Source: a virus. From it: DNA of 37,933 bases. A model generated the notes under the pieces. The model was given only the letters and a program-made list of their open reading frames with translations. It ran no database searches and was not told the DNA's origin. Shown piece by piece: positions 22,695 to 31,000 of the stretch. Both the position numbers and the translations under genes were made by a program. Within the stretch, counting starts at the first letter, position 1, and every line of letters starts with the position of its first letter. The stretch spans positions 1-37,933 of the IMG/VR virus record IMGVR_UViG_3300013111_000348; one strand, given 5' to 3'.

Positions 22695-23997
22695 GCACCA
22701 AACCGAGACTATAAATTTCTTAAAATCTAACGACAGAGCGTTCATTACATCCGACCCCGGAACAGGTAAAACAAGGTGCATACTAGAACATCTACGAACC
22801 GTAGAAGGACGTGCTTTAATATTCGCGCCTAAATCCATTTTATACCCCTCTTGGGCGCAAGATATACTCAAATTCACACCTGAACAAACCTACAGTATAT
22901 CTACCCCTAAATACAGACGCGAAGCCTTCACTGATAACGCAAAGATAGTACTAATAAACCATGACGCCGCTAGGTGGCTAGTAGATAATCTCGAGTTACT
23001 AAACGACTTCGAATTCCTATGCATAGACGAAAGCACGGCATACAAAAAACCTACTAGCCAACGCTCCAGAGCTATGGCAAAAATCGCTTCCGTATTCGGT
23101 AAACGTGTACTCATGACAGGTACACCTAACCCGAATGGCATCATAGATTTATGGCATCAAATGAAGCTCGTAGATGACGGAGTCCGTCTAGGCGATAGTT
23201 ACTGGAAATTCCGTTCCGCAACACACCAACCCATGTCTAGAGGACAATTTACAGAGTGGGTTGAAAAGGACGATATCCAAGAAGCCGTATACGGGTTAAT
23301 GCACGATATAAATCTGCGGCATAAGTTTGAAGATTGTATAGATATCCCAGAAAACCAAGTTCGTACAATTCAATTCGAGTTAACCCCTAAACACATGAAA
23401 GAGTACCAGCTGCTTAAAAACCAGTGCATGCTCGAATACACCCAAGGCGATGTAAAAGCTGTGAACGCAGCCTCCCTAGCCACCAAGCTTATGCAAGTGG
23501 CTTCCGGCTCTGTATACGGCGACGACCAAATATTTAAAATAGCAGGCGAACGCTACGAATTAATAATGGACCTCGTAGAAGAACGTTCGCAATCACTAGT
23601 AGCCTTCAACTGGACACACCAACGCGACGCTTTAATAGCCCTAGCTGAAAAACGGAAAATAAAATACGCAGTCATAGATGGTTCAGCAACCGTTTCCGAC
23701 CGGAATCAAGCTGTATCAGATTTTCAATCAGGGTTAATACAAGTGGTATTCGCCCACCCAGCTAGCGCCGCCCACGGGTTAACCTTAACAAAAGGCATAG
23801 CTACTATATGGGCTTCACCGACTTACAACGCTGAACAATATCAGCAGTTCAACAAACGTATTTACAGAGCTGGGCAATCCCAAAAAACTGAAACCTTACT
23901 AATAGCCGCCAAAGGAACCATAGATGTGAAAGCGTACAACAAACTAGAAACAAAGTTAGACAAAATGAGTAATTTATTAGAATTATTGGAGGATTAA
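22681..23997 (+). CDS. SNF2-family (SF2) DNA helicase/translocase
   Basis: A 438-aa SF2 ATPase of the Snf2/Rad54-like, phage-type kind. Motif I is SDPGTGKT (24-31), motif Ia RALIFAPKS (44-52), motif II DEST (116-119), motif III TGTPNPN (146-152). The second RecA lobe ends with motif V-like AHPASAAHGLTL and motif VI NKRIYRAGQSQKTE. It is at the short end for the family: no extra protrusion or DNA-binding domains. Such proteins occur in phage recombination/replication clusters and may move along DNA to clear proteins or drive branch migration. Flanking Cas4-like and VRR-NUC nucleases fit this. Confidence 0.9.
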   Translation: MQLFEHQTETINFLKSNDRAFITSDPGTGKTRCILEHLRTVEGRALIFAPKSILYPSWAQDILKFTPEQTYSISTPKYRREAFTDNAKIVLINHDAARWLVDNLELLNDFEFLCIDESTAYKKPTSQRSRAMAKIASVFGKRVLMTGTPNPNGIIDLWHQMKLVDDGVRLGDSYWKFRSATHQPMSRGQFTEWVEKDDIQEAVYGLMHDINLRHKFEDCIDIPENQVRTIQFELTPKHMKEYQLLKNQCMLEYTQGDVKAVNAASLATKLMQVASGSVYGDDQIFKIAGERYELIMDLVEERSQSLVAFNWTHQRDALIALAEKRKIKYAVIDGSATVSDRNQAVSDFQSGLIQVVFAHPASAAHGLTLTKGIATIWASPTYNAEQYQQFNKRIYRAGQSQKTETLLIAAKGTIDVKAYNKLETKLDKMSNLLELLED

Positions 23998-24402
23998 ATG
24001 ACCGAACAGCCCCCAGCAGCCCCAAAATTAAGTCTTGGTAAAATGGTCGACGAGATGTACGCATTACGTAACCAAAAACTTGACCTAAACAAACAAGTAA
24101 AGGACATAAATGCCCGCATCAGCGATCTTCAAGAATTAGTATTAGACCGAATGGACGGAGAAGATATGGAAGTATCCGCAGGACACGACGCTACCGCACG
24201 AAGAGCCACAACAATCGTACCCGTAGTGCAAGACTGGACCGCATTCGAAAAATACATAATGGATAACGATGCGCTATATATGCTCGAACGCCGATGCGCT
24301 TCTAACTCATTCCGCGAGCTCAACGCCCAAGGTGTAGAAATACCTGGGGTAAAACCCTTTAACAGAGTCACCATCTCTTTAACTAAAAAATCCAAAGGAT
24401 AG
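23998..24402 (+). CDS. Conserved-looking phage protein (134 aa), recombination cluster
   Basis: Starts directly after the SNF2 stop (TAAATG). The N-terminal region holds a coiled coil (MVDEMYALRNQKLDLNKQVK, NARISDLQELVLDRM). The centre and C-terminus follow a pattern I associate with small phage proteins next to recombination genes: VVQDWTAFEKYI, LERRCASNSFRE, EIPGVKPFNRVTISLTKK. Function unknown; it may be an adaptor to the next, cysteine-containing protein. Its first codons include AGCAGCCCCA, the reverse complement of the 10-mer repeated at 5.73-5.76 kb. Confidence 0.7.
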   Translation: MTEQPPAAPKLSLGKMVDEMYALRNQKLDLNKQVKDINARISDLQELVLDRMDGEDMEVSAGHDATARRATTIVPVVQDWTAFEKYIMDNDALYMLERRCASNSFRELNAQGVEIPGVKPFNRVTISLTKKSKG

Positions 24403-24404
24403 AC

Positions 24405-25073
24405 ATGACCTTACCAATAAGCCTACAAGACCAACTACGCAAAGAATTAGACATACAAAGAGACGCCCTGCAATCAAGCGCCGGCGCTTTAGACGCCTCA
24501 ACTATAGTAACAAAGAACAAGCTATTTGAATTGCCTGACGGGGAACGCAACGACGGCCCTCTACGATGCATCATCCTAGATTGGCGGTACGTCTATTCCT
24601 ACTTCCCTAACGCGTTTGATGAGGCTAACATCAAGCCTCCAATCTGCTCGGCCAAAGGAAAAGCCGAAGCTGAACTAAGTCCTTCCGAACGCTCCGATGA
24701 ACCCCAAAACGAAGACTGCCCCACATGCACACAGAATCAATTCGGATCTAAATTCCCTAATGACAAAAACAACCACGCTAAAGCCTGTAAAAACGAAATA
24801 CTAATCGCCCTAATTAAAGACGAAAAACCTAATAGCTCCACCACACCGCTACTTATCAAGTTAACACCGGGGGCTATAACAAACTTCCGTAATTTCGTAA
24901 AAGGGTTACAAAACACAAAATCTTTACTACCTTGCCAAGTAGCAGTCGACCTTGATTTCGACCCTAAAGTATCGAAATGGGCTAAATTAACGTACTCCAA
25001 CCCTAAACAACACACATGGATGGAAGACGTGCTAAAAATCAGAACCGAAGCACAAACTGCGCTCGACATCTAA
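24405..25073 (+). CDS. Phage protein with a Cys metal site (222 aa)
   Basis: Residues 81-128 hold four cysteines in the order PPICSA (C81), EDCPTCTQNQFGS (C105, C108) and KACKN (C128), probably a zinc or Fe-S site. The beta-rich flanks (PLRCIILDWRYVYSYF; LLIKLTPGAITNFRNFVKGL; CQVAVDLDFDPKVSKWAKLT) repeat a layout I recall from a widespread, uncharacterised phage family ('C-x2-C-x-N-x-[FW]GS'). Its place between SNF2 and VRR-NUC genes suggests single-strand DNA binding or recombination support, which is inference. Confidence 0.7.
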   Translation: MTLPISLQDQLRKELDIQRDALQSSAGALDASTIVTKNKLFELPDGERNDGPLRCIILDWRYVYSYFPNAFDEANIKPPICSAKGKAEAELSPSERSDEPQNEDCPTCTQNQFGSKFPNDKNNHAKACKNEILIALIKDEKPNSSTTPLLIKLTPGAITNFRNFVKGLQNTKSLLPCQVAVDLDFDPKVSKWAKLTYSNPKQHTWMEDVLKIRTEAQTALDI

Positions 25074-25447
25074 TGAATGAATCGGCCTTTATACAGTCGA
25101 TACACCACAAACTCCCGAAGGAAATCTACCGCTGGAAAATATCGGATAGGTTTTCTTCAGGCGTAGCAGACGCGTACTACTCTACATCCAAGATAGACAT
25201 TTGGATCGAGTATAAATATTACCCACGAAAACTCCCAACTCAAATAAAACCAAAACTATCCAAACTGCAATTAAAATGGCTAAAAGACCGGCACGCTGAA
25301 GGCAGAACGGTTTACGTTATAGTGGGTTCCCCCGAAGGGTGCCTGATATATGAAAACTTAGAATGGACAACGGCAAAATGTAAGACGCACAAAATAAATA
25401 AGGAAGACTTAATCGACTGGTTAAAAGGGATACTATGTACCGACTAA
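25073..25447 (+). CDS. VRR-NUC-like PD-(D/E)XK nuclease (124 aa)
   Basis: I start at ATG 25073, overlapping the previous stop (TAATG). The compact nuclease core is visible: helix with FIQSIHHKLP, SSGVADAYY (G30, D33), IDIWIEYKYY (E46-x-K48) and KLSKLQLKWLKDRHAEGRTV (Q66), then a YVIVGSPEGCLIYE strand pair. This is the single-domain VRR_NUC/Holliday-junction-resolvase-like type used by phages to cut branched DNA. A Lys-to-product role in recombination fits its neighbours (SNF2, Cas4-like). Confidence 0.82.
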   Translation: MNESAFIQSIHHKLPKEIYRWKISDRFSSGVADAYYSTSKIDIWIEYKYYPRKLPTQIKPKLSKLQLKWLKDRHAEGRTVYVIVGSPEGCLIYENLEWTTAKCKTHKINKEDLIDWLKGILCTD

Positions 25448-25830
25448 AAGGAAATGGCTGTGTAAAATTTAAAATAATAGAAGCTATTATCAAATTAAAA
25501 GGCATTAAATACAAAACAGAGGAATACCAAAATGTAGAACTAATTACTAGGGAAAACGTATTTTCAAACGTCCCTACTATCATCTTATACCTAGATAGCC
25601 GATACCCCGTACCTGAGCTAATATCCGGCACACCCATTGAACGCGCTCAACTATGTCAAGCCGCTACCTTCATACACCAGTTACCATCCGAAGCCAACGG
25701 ACTAGCTAAAAATGCTAATCCTTTCGTATTCGGGAGCAAATTAACCTTAATAGACATTTTGGTATGGGCTTACACCACCGACAAATCCTATAAAGCCTTC
25801 ATGGACGGAGTCATAAATGCAAAAAACTAA
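25435..25830 (+). CDS. GST/SspA-like protein, shortened (131 aa)
   Basis: The start resembles the thioredoxin-like half of glutathione transferases (MYRLKGNGCVKFKIIEAIIK, then LKGIKYKTEEY; C9 at the usual Cys/Ser site). Residues 46-72 (VPTIILYLDSRYPVPELISG, PIERAQL) strongly resemble stringent starvation protein A ('EYLDERFP-PPLxP-xPxxRAxxR'). The helical domain ends with FVFGSKLTLIDILVWAY (97-113), the N-capping box found in GSTs and SspA. At 131 aa it is far shorter than SspA (about 210). The cis-Pro segment is compressed and much of the helical domain is missing. Host SspA binds RNA polymerase and helps phage P1 late transcription; a phage copy could retune the host polymerase. This is inference. 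Confidence 0.6.
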   Translation: MYRLKGNGCVKFKIIEAIIKLKGIKYKTEEYQNVELITRENVFSNVPTIILYLDSRYPVPELISGTPIERAQLCQAATFIHQLPSEANGLAKNANPFVFGSKLTLIDILVWAYTTDKSYKAFMDGVINAKN

Positions 25831-26035
25831 ACCTGGCATCTGGTACGAAGAAGCTAGAAAAAGATATCGCGTAAGACTATATAAGGGTAAAAAGGTATTC
25901 CACCTAAGTTACCACGCTGATTACGACAAAGCCTTATCTACATATAACAAAGTTAAAACTCTACCAGATAAAGCTGGCACCCTAGATACCCTATGCCAAC
26001 AACTAGATATACACTTTAACAAGAGGACAAAATGA
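25817..26035 (+). CDS. AP2/integrase-arm-like small DNA-binding protein (72 aa)
   Basis: Residues 7-47 (GIWYEEARKRYRVRLYKGKK, VFHLSYHADYDKALSTYNKV) form the three-strand plus helix pattern of AP2/ERF-like or lambda-integrase-arm (MrpA-like) DNA-binding domains common in phages. There is no catalytic domain. It overlaps the GST-like gene and thyX on each side (14 and 4 bases). Probably a small DNA-binding regulator or the DNA-reading part of a lost nuclease. Confidence 0.6.
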   Translation: MQKTKPGIWYEEARKRYRVRLYKGKKVFHLSYHADYDKALSTYNKVKTLPDKAGTLDTLCQQLDIHFNKRTK

Positions 26036-26652
26036 CCGCCAAGTTAATATCCATAACACCTAACGCCGAACAAATAATAGCCTACTGCGCTCGCGTATCA
26101 TCAGATAACCAAAACAACCCCGACACCGCCAAACTATTAAGCTACTGCCTTAAGCACAAGCACTGGAGCCCATTCGAACACGCGTCAATGACTATACAAA
26201 TAGATACAAGCAGAGCTATAGCCCGCCAAATTCTACGGCACAGATCATTCTGCTTCCAAGAATTTAGCCAACGATATAACTCAAGGCTCGCATTCGAGTC
26301 TATAAACCCACGAAAACAAGCCGAAAAGAATAGGCAAAGTTCCACAGGTAACTGCGATACCGCAACACAATCCTACTTTAACGAAGCTGCTAAGGACATA
26401 GAGGAACTAGCAACCAAGCACTACCAAGAATGTATAAACATGGGTATAGCCCGAGAATCTGCCAGATTCCTACTCCCCGAATCCACCCTATCTAAGTTAT
26501 ACATGACGGGAAACATACGATCTTGGATACACTACATTAATTTACGTACAGAACCTGAAACTCAGCTTGAGCATAGAGTAATAGCAGACGAAATAAAATC
26601 AATACTAAAAGAACAACTACCCGTACTAGAGGAAATATTATGGCAGCAATAA
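26032..26652 (+). CDS. thyX: Flavin-dependent thymidylate synthase
   Basis: A 206-aa ThyX. The signature RHR-x7-S-x-R is present: RHRSFCFQEFSQRY at 69-82, with R69/H70/R71, S79, R81. Other family features: HWSPFEHASMTIQI (44-57), ARESARFLLPEST and RSWIHYINLRTEPETQLEHR (the substrate arginine and FAD/dUMP contacts). It methylates dUMP to dTMP using methylene-tetrahydrofolate, FAD and NADPH. It supplies dTTP for replication and belongs with the DUF5664 protein to nucleotide metabolism. The start overlaps the previous stop as ATGA. Confidence 0.95.
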   Translation: MTAKLISITPNAEQIIAYCARVSSDNQNNPDTAKLLSYCLKHKHWSPFEHASMTIQIDTSRAIARQILRHRSFCFQEFSQRYNSRLAFESINPRKQAEKNRQSSTGNCDTATQSYFNEAAKDIEELATKHYQECINMGIARESARFLLPESTLSKLYMTGNIRSWIHYINLRTEPETQLEHRVIADEIKSILKEQLPVLEEILWQQ

Positions 26653-26834
26653 AAACTGGTAATTACCGCATTCACTTCTATGATAAATATGGTACGAAAG
26701 TAAAGCTGGACAAAAAGGTAAAAGCTAATACACTACACTCCGCGTTAAAAAAAGGTAGACGGTACACCCAAATAGGAGGACACTCTTCGTACTGTATAGA
26801 TCGCCGAATTTATAATTCCATAGACACAATATAG
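26640..26834 (+). CDS. Small basic protein (64 aa), unknown
   Basis: Starts 13 bases before the thyX stop. Basic, with a short beta pair (NYRIHFYDKYGTKVKLDKKV) and a helix (NTLHSALKKGRRYTQI). The pattern strand-strand-'A-x-[NT]-L-x-S-A-[LV]-[KR]'-helix-aromatic resembles the 58-aa product at 26958, suggesting these two small genes are distant paralogues. No further function seen. Confidence 0.65.
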   Translation: MAAIKTGNYRIHFYDKYGTKVKLDKKVKANTLHSALKKGRRYTQIGGHSSYCIDRRIYNSIDTI

Positions 26835-26838
26835 ACAG

Positions 26839-26883
26839 ATGCTCTATAAGCGTAAAGACTCTAACAACTGAGCTACGCTCACC
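26839..26883 (-). other. Degenerate tRNA 5'-half (pseudo-tRNA relic)
   Basis: Read on the minus strand it starts GGTGAGCGTAGCTCAGTTGT and continues TAGAGTCTTTACG, that is a tRNA acceptor 5' strand, U8-A9, a D-stem GCTC...GAGT and a D-loop AGTTGTTA that has lost one of the GG pair. The anticodon-stem side is disturbed (CTTTA/TAGAG around a 6-base loop) and no T-arm (GGTTCGA) follows. It cannot make a working tRNA. Confidence 0.4.
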
Positions 26884-26957
26884 ATAAAATCAAAACAAGA
26901 ACTTATACCCATTAATAACTGGGTTTTATCACATTTTTATCACGCCAAGGAACCGCC

Positions 26958-27134
26958 ATGAACCGAGAATATATAGCATATTTCAAGAGTAGCACTATCA
27001 CCTTAACAGCACCTAACCTGTACAGCGCTGTACGCAGCGCTCGTAAAATATTTAAACCATCTAAACGAGATCAGAACTTAATAGCCGTACAAGTACTGTC
27101 CGACCAGCCCCAAACGTCGATTCATCTACAATAG
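26958..27134 (+). CDS. Small protein (58 aa), unknown
   Basis: ATG at 26958 after AAGGAACC, TAG at 27132-27134. MNREYIAYFKSSTITLTAPN..., then LYSAVRSARKIFKPSKRDQN and a strand LIAVQVL. A small alpha/beta protein resembling the 64-aa product at 26640. It ends exactly where the first copy of a 29-bp direct repeat begins. Confidence 0.6.
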   Translation: MNREYIAYFKSSTITLTAPNLYSAVRSARKIFKPSKRDQNLIAVQVLSDQPQTSIHLQ

Positions 27135-27162
27135 ACGTAATACAAATAATGGAGCAACAATG
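27134..27162. repeat. 29-bp direct repeat, copy 1 (upstream of gene 27160)
   Basis: Positions 27134-27162 (GACGTAATACAA...CAACAATG) are identical to 27343-27371. This copy lies between genes and supplies the GGAG ribosome binding site and ATG of the gene at 27160. Spacing between copies is 209 bases. Confidence 0.95.
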
Positions 27163-27372
27163 GATAGAAATCAGTTAACTCAACGCCTATCAGGACACTT
27201 TTTATCTGAGAACTTGCCGGATGACTGGCACGAAATGTCGGAAGAAGATCTAACCACTTTTATAGAAGAAAATACATGGGAACCCCTAGAGCGGTACGGG
27301 AATGGAGATGAAATATTCACGCTGATCGAGTCTCTAGTTGACGACGTAATACAAATAATGGAGCAACAATGA
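27160..27372 (+). CDS. Small acidic protein (70 aa) framed by direct repeats
   Basis: Seventy residues, Glu/Asp-rich and helical (LPDDWHEMSEEDLTTFIEEN; EIFTLIESLVDDVIQIMEQQ). The start and ribosome binding site lie in copy 1 of a 29-bp repeat, and its last ten codons lie in copy 2. Recombination between the copies would remove the gene and leave intact signals for the next gene. The strong negative charge would suit a small inhibitor or DNA mimic, which is speculation. Its last bases overlap the next start as ATGA. Confidence 0.7.
   Translation: MDRNQLTQRLSGHFLSENLPDDWHEMSEEDLTTFIEENTWEPLERYGNGDEIFTLIESLVDDVIQIMEQQ
27343..27371. repeat. 29-bp direct repeat, copy 2 (end of gene 27160, start of gene 27369)
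   Basis: Identical to 27134-27162. Here it encodes the C-terminal DVIQIMEQQ of the 70-aa protein and at the same time gives the ribosome binding site and ATG of the next gene. Coding use here and non-coding use in copy 1 indicate that copy 1 derives from a gene end. Confidence 0.95.
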
Positions 27373-27572
27373 ACATTGCTATACGAGCCGCAGAAGTACG
27401 CAAAGCTAACGAGAGGTTTTACGGTAGTCTACAATCAACTAACAAGCAACACCGCTTAGTCGCCGCCGACAACTTAGTACAACAACTAAATGCGTACGTA
27501 AGTGCGGTAAATGAATTCCCCGAAGAACTTAAATCCTTAGAACAAGAACAACGAAAGCGAGGGATCATATGA
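27369..27572 (+). CDS. Small helical protein (67 aa), unknown
   Basis: Begins in the ATGA overlap in copy 2 of the 29-bp repeat and ends in another ATGA overlap with the wHTH gene. Helical throughout (MNIAIRAAEVRKANERFYGS; AADNLVQQLNAYVSAVNEFP). No motif recognised. Confidence 0.65.
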   Translation: MNIAIRAAEVRKANERFYGSLQSTNKQHRLVAADNLVQQLNAYVSAVNEFPEELKSLEQEQRKRGII

Positions 27573-27982
27573 GTAACCCTTTATACATACTAGACTGCTT
27601 ACACGAAAAAGATTCTCTATCAGCATTCGAAATTAAGCAAGCCACCCGATTACGGCCTCACCAATTTAAATTAAGTATAGCCAAACTGCTAAAAAACGGA
27701 TACGTAAACGACTTAGGAGAAGCTCCTCCAGACAGTAAACCAGGACAAAGAGGAGTAAATAAACTATACAGTATTACCCCAAAAGGTATTCTACACTTAG
27801 AGTATCAGTTTAGCTCAGGTATACCTATCGCTTCTAACCCTAATATACCGGATTACAACCGTATCAGGAAAATACTCAAAGCACCTAGAACAATGTCTAA
27901 TACAAAAGCAGTAGAGCAATGGAACATAGAAACGAATTACTACCTACCTTACGGTGACGACCCTTTAAGAGAGATTGTATAA
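27569..27982 (+). CDS. Winged-helix transcription regulator-like protein (137 aa)
   Basis: Residues 1-78 follow a PadR/MarR-like winged helix: SNPLYILDCLHEKDSLSAFE, IKQATRLRPHQFKLSIAKLL (recognition helix), KNGYVNDLGEAPP, then the wing QRGVNKLYSITPKGILHLE with the common 'YxITPKG' ending. The C-terminal 50 residues are polar and unassigned. It is the last gene of the rightward unit. It may turn early transcription down or late transcription on. A terminator hairpin follows it. Confidence 0.72.
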   Translation: MSNPLYILDCLHEKDSLSAFEIKQATRLRPHQFKLSIAKLLKNGYVNDLGEAPPDSKPGQRGVNKLYSITPKGILHLEYQFSSGIPIASNPNIPDYNRIRKILKAPRTMSNTKAVEQWNIETNYYLPYGDDPLREIV

Positions 27983-27989
27983 ACATAAA

Positions 27990-28030
27990 AGCCCTCTAAC
28001 ATAGAGCCTGGCGACTAATATTAGAGGGCT
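27990..28030 (-). terminator. Terminator hairpin between convergent units
   Basis: AGCCCTCTAA (27990-27999) and TTAGAGGGCT (28021-28030) form a perfect 10-bp stem with a 21-base loop. On the minus strand the stem is followed by a TTTT-containing tract, so it best serves the giant leftward gene ending at 28075. It probably also blocks read-through from the rightward genes. Confidence 0.75.
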
Positions 28031-28074
28031 AAGGCCAAACCGCCAAGGATAGCCTAAATAAATTATACCAAGTT

Positions 28075-31000
28075 TTAACTACCTATAGCAGCTTTTAATG
28101 TAGAACTTTGATTTAAAACTGGCGTAAATTTCCATACATCTTCTGGCCTATCTAACATCTTAACCAACACACCAAACGGTACACCCATAAAATTAGCTAA
28201 AGCCCTGTTACCACGTTCCATATCCGTATTAGCATCATCTATGAGTTGCAATGGTCCATACAATCCAGCTCTCCGAGCCACTTCACTCAAGTAATCTAAC
28301 CCGTGATAATCCCTCGTAGTATCCTTCAAGTCCAATGCTTCCGCAGGCAGCTTACCAAATAATAGCTTACGTAACTCATACCCAACAGCAGCTAACGGCA
28401 TGACCGTCGCCCCAAGGACTATAAGCGGTAATACCTTAGCCGCCCCTTTAGCATCTCCCATATTCACCATCGTCTGATGCCAGATAGTCTCATAAAACGA
28501 CCACATGAACCCCCGTAAATAGAAAAACATAGCCATTCTATGATCCGACCCATAATAAGGACGTGTCTGCGCGTCAGGCCGCATTATCGCCTCATCCACC
28601 CATCGATTAATCGCAGTACGGATTTCTATCGATATATCCCCTACTCGAGAAGAATCTATAGTATTCTGATCTAACCCTGCATCAACCCAATCCTGTACCA
28701 GCTTCTTCGTTAACCCCAATCGCGCTAACTTCTCAGCTGACTTCGCATCATTCTGCTTAGCCAAGTACCGGATATCATCCTTAGCCACTTGCACCGCAGC
28801 AATCCTCGTAAAATCCGTCCACCTCTTCAACCCGATCGCCCTAAAGAACTTATCATTTATACGTTTAAAAGCAGTTGGCATATAGCCTATTTCCATCGAC
28901 GATGCCAACGTATGATCTACCATCCCATCATAAATGGTCAATAACATACTAGCGTATGACTTAGCTTCTTCCGCATATTTCGGATCCTTCAGATACCGCA
29001 TAGTATCCTGCAATCCCTTCCAACTACGTTTAAACCCGTCTGTCTCCCCTAGCCTAATATAAATACCAGCCAAATCAGGTAATGACGTTAACGACGCCCC
29101 ACTCAACAAGCTAGTATTAAGACCCGTTAAAACCCCCGCCTGAGCCTTCCGCACAGTCGGATTCATATCCGCCCCGAGTGACCCTTTGTAAGCCTCCAAC
29201 GCTTTGAACCTTATCCAATTAGCCTGCTTAGCCGTTAAAGGATCGTTTACCGATCGCACAGCATAATTTAGCTGAAATTCTAACTTAGCTGTAGGATGCC
29301 ATCTATGCCTTAACTCTCCACCTACACCTAATTCCATGATAGGTCTACCATAGGCATCAAATGCGTACCCGCCATACTGCCTTTGCCAAGCCAACCTTTT
29401 AGCCAACGCATCGGTATAACCTATTACTAGAGTATTGATGTCATCTACATAATATCCAGCTAAAGCCTTACTTAATTCAGGGGTAAATACACGTCGATAC
29501 TTAGCTCTAAAAGAGGACGTAACGAACGCATCCACGTCAACCCCCGGATCAACTTGCCCATCGTGGCTAGCAATCTCCTGCCACAACTGCTCAGCCTCAA
29601 CCTCGGTCATAGTAGGCTTACTATTAACCCTTCTATCCTCCGCTAGAAAGATCTCGATGATCTTCTCCTTCGCTCCCTCAGCTATCCACTTACCCTGAGT
29701 ATCTAAGACCAATGGAAAGTAATTTTTAGTCCCTTCCATACGTAAATCCTGCCCATACCTCCCATATACAGCTTTGAAATACGTTCTAACGGCTGTAACT
29801 TCTTCTCGTATATTACGCGGTACACTTGAAATTGGGGTGTGCCTAACCAAGTGCAGTGATATAGATTTAAGTTTAGACTCAGTCCTACGGGCCTTATCGG
29901 GGTCCCGCTTCTTGTCGAACCATGTAGGCATGTCAGGAATCTTTTTCAATGTCTCGATCATCCCAACCTTAGTGGTCCCATTAGAGCCGTGAACCCGCAT
30001 ATCCAGGTAAAGCCGTTGCTGATACCCTTTAATTATCTCAGGAATGGTAGGGACGCCAGTTTCATGCCCTTGTACACGGAAGTTCTTAGCTATAGCTGTT
30101 GCGGTGGGCGACCCCATCGCTCTAAGAACCCTGTCCACCGACTTATACAATGGGTCAAACATACTCAACTTATCTACCAATTTCTCAGTATGCTCCAGTG
30201 TAGCTTTACCTACCCTAGAGTCTCGGGCACTAGAAACAACGCGTTCACCTATAAAGAAGTCCTGCGGCGCTGACTTGACTCCCGAAACGTCCCCTCTACG
30301 GTGCATTGTAGTAGAAACGCTAAGACTCCTAGCAGCCTCCACGTATTTATCTGGATGCCCCACTATATGCCTGTTAACCATAGCGTCTAAAAAGGCGTTG
30401 AAGCTAATTTGAGGGTCCATAGATTTAGGCTTAACCTTGAGCTGAGCCCTCAAATCGCTAATACGCTCCCTAATACCCTTAAGCTCACTCTCGAGCATTG
30501 CCTCTTCATGGTTAAGTAGGCTTAATCTACCTTTATACCTATCTCGCGCATCTATCTCCGCCGCCATTCTCTCCGCTACCGCGCCTAACGAGTAACCTTG
30601 TACGAAGCGGGAGTCCCCCTTCGAGACTTTAGTACTACCCTCCATAGGTTTACCGGCTTCTAACCATTCGTAAACGCTTTGTGCGGGGTACTTTCCTTTA
30701 ACGCCTACATCTTTAGGCGCTTCCTCCCACCACCTAGAGTCTAATACTACCTTCTTACCTTTTCCTTCGGCTTCCGCCACAGGCGTATAGTTAGGGGTCA
30801 ACTTATTAAACGTCTTACTCAACTTAGGGTTACCTATACCGATCTCGGTATCTGCATTAACCCCAGCTATTTTCCATATATGGCTTAGTATCCCTTGCAG
30901 TACGTTTATATCCTCGTCATGATTCTTAATAAGGCGGGCTAATTTATCCCGTTCTTCAGCCCTTTTATCCTTAGCAGCGCGTAAGTTCCCCTTTTCAAAG

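Noticed and set aside
25817-26035. Phage integrase
   Set aside because: Only an arm/AP2-like DNA-binding pattern is present. At 72 aa there is no room for the tyrosine recombinase catalytic domain.
26839-26883. Functional tRNA gene on the minus strand
   Set aside because: No T-arm or 3' acceptor strand follows, the D-loop lacks the GG pair and the anticodon stem-loop has the wrong loop size.
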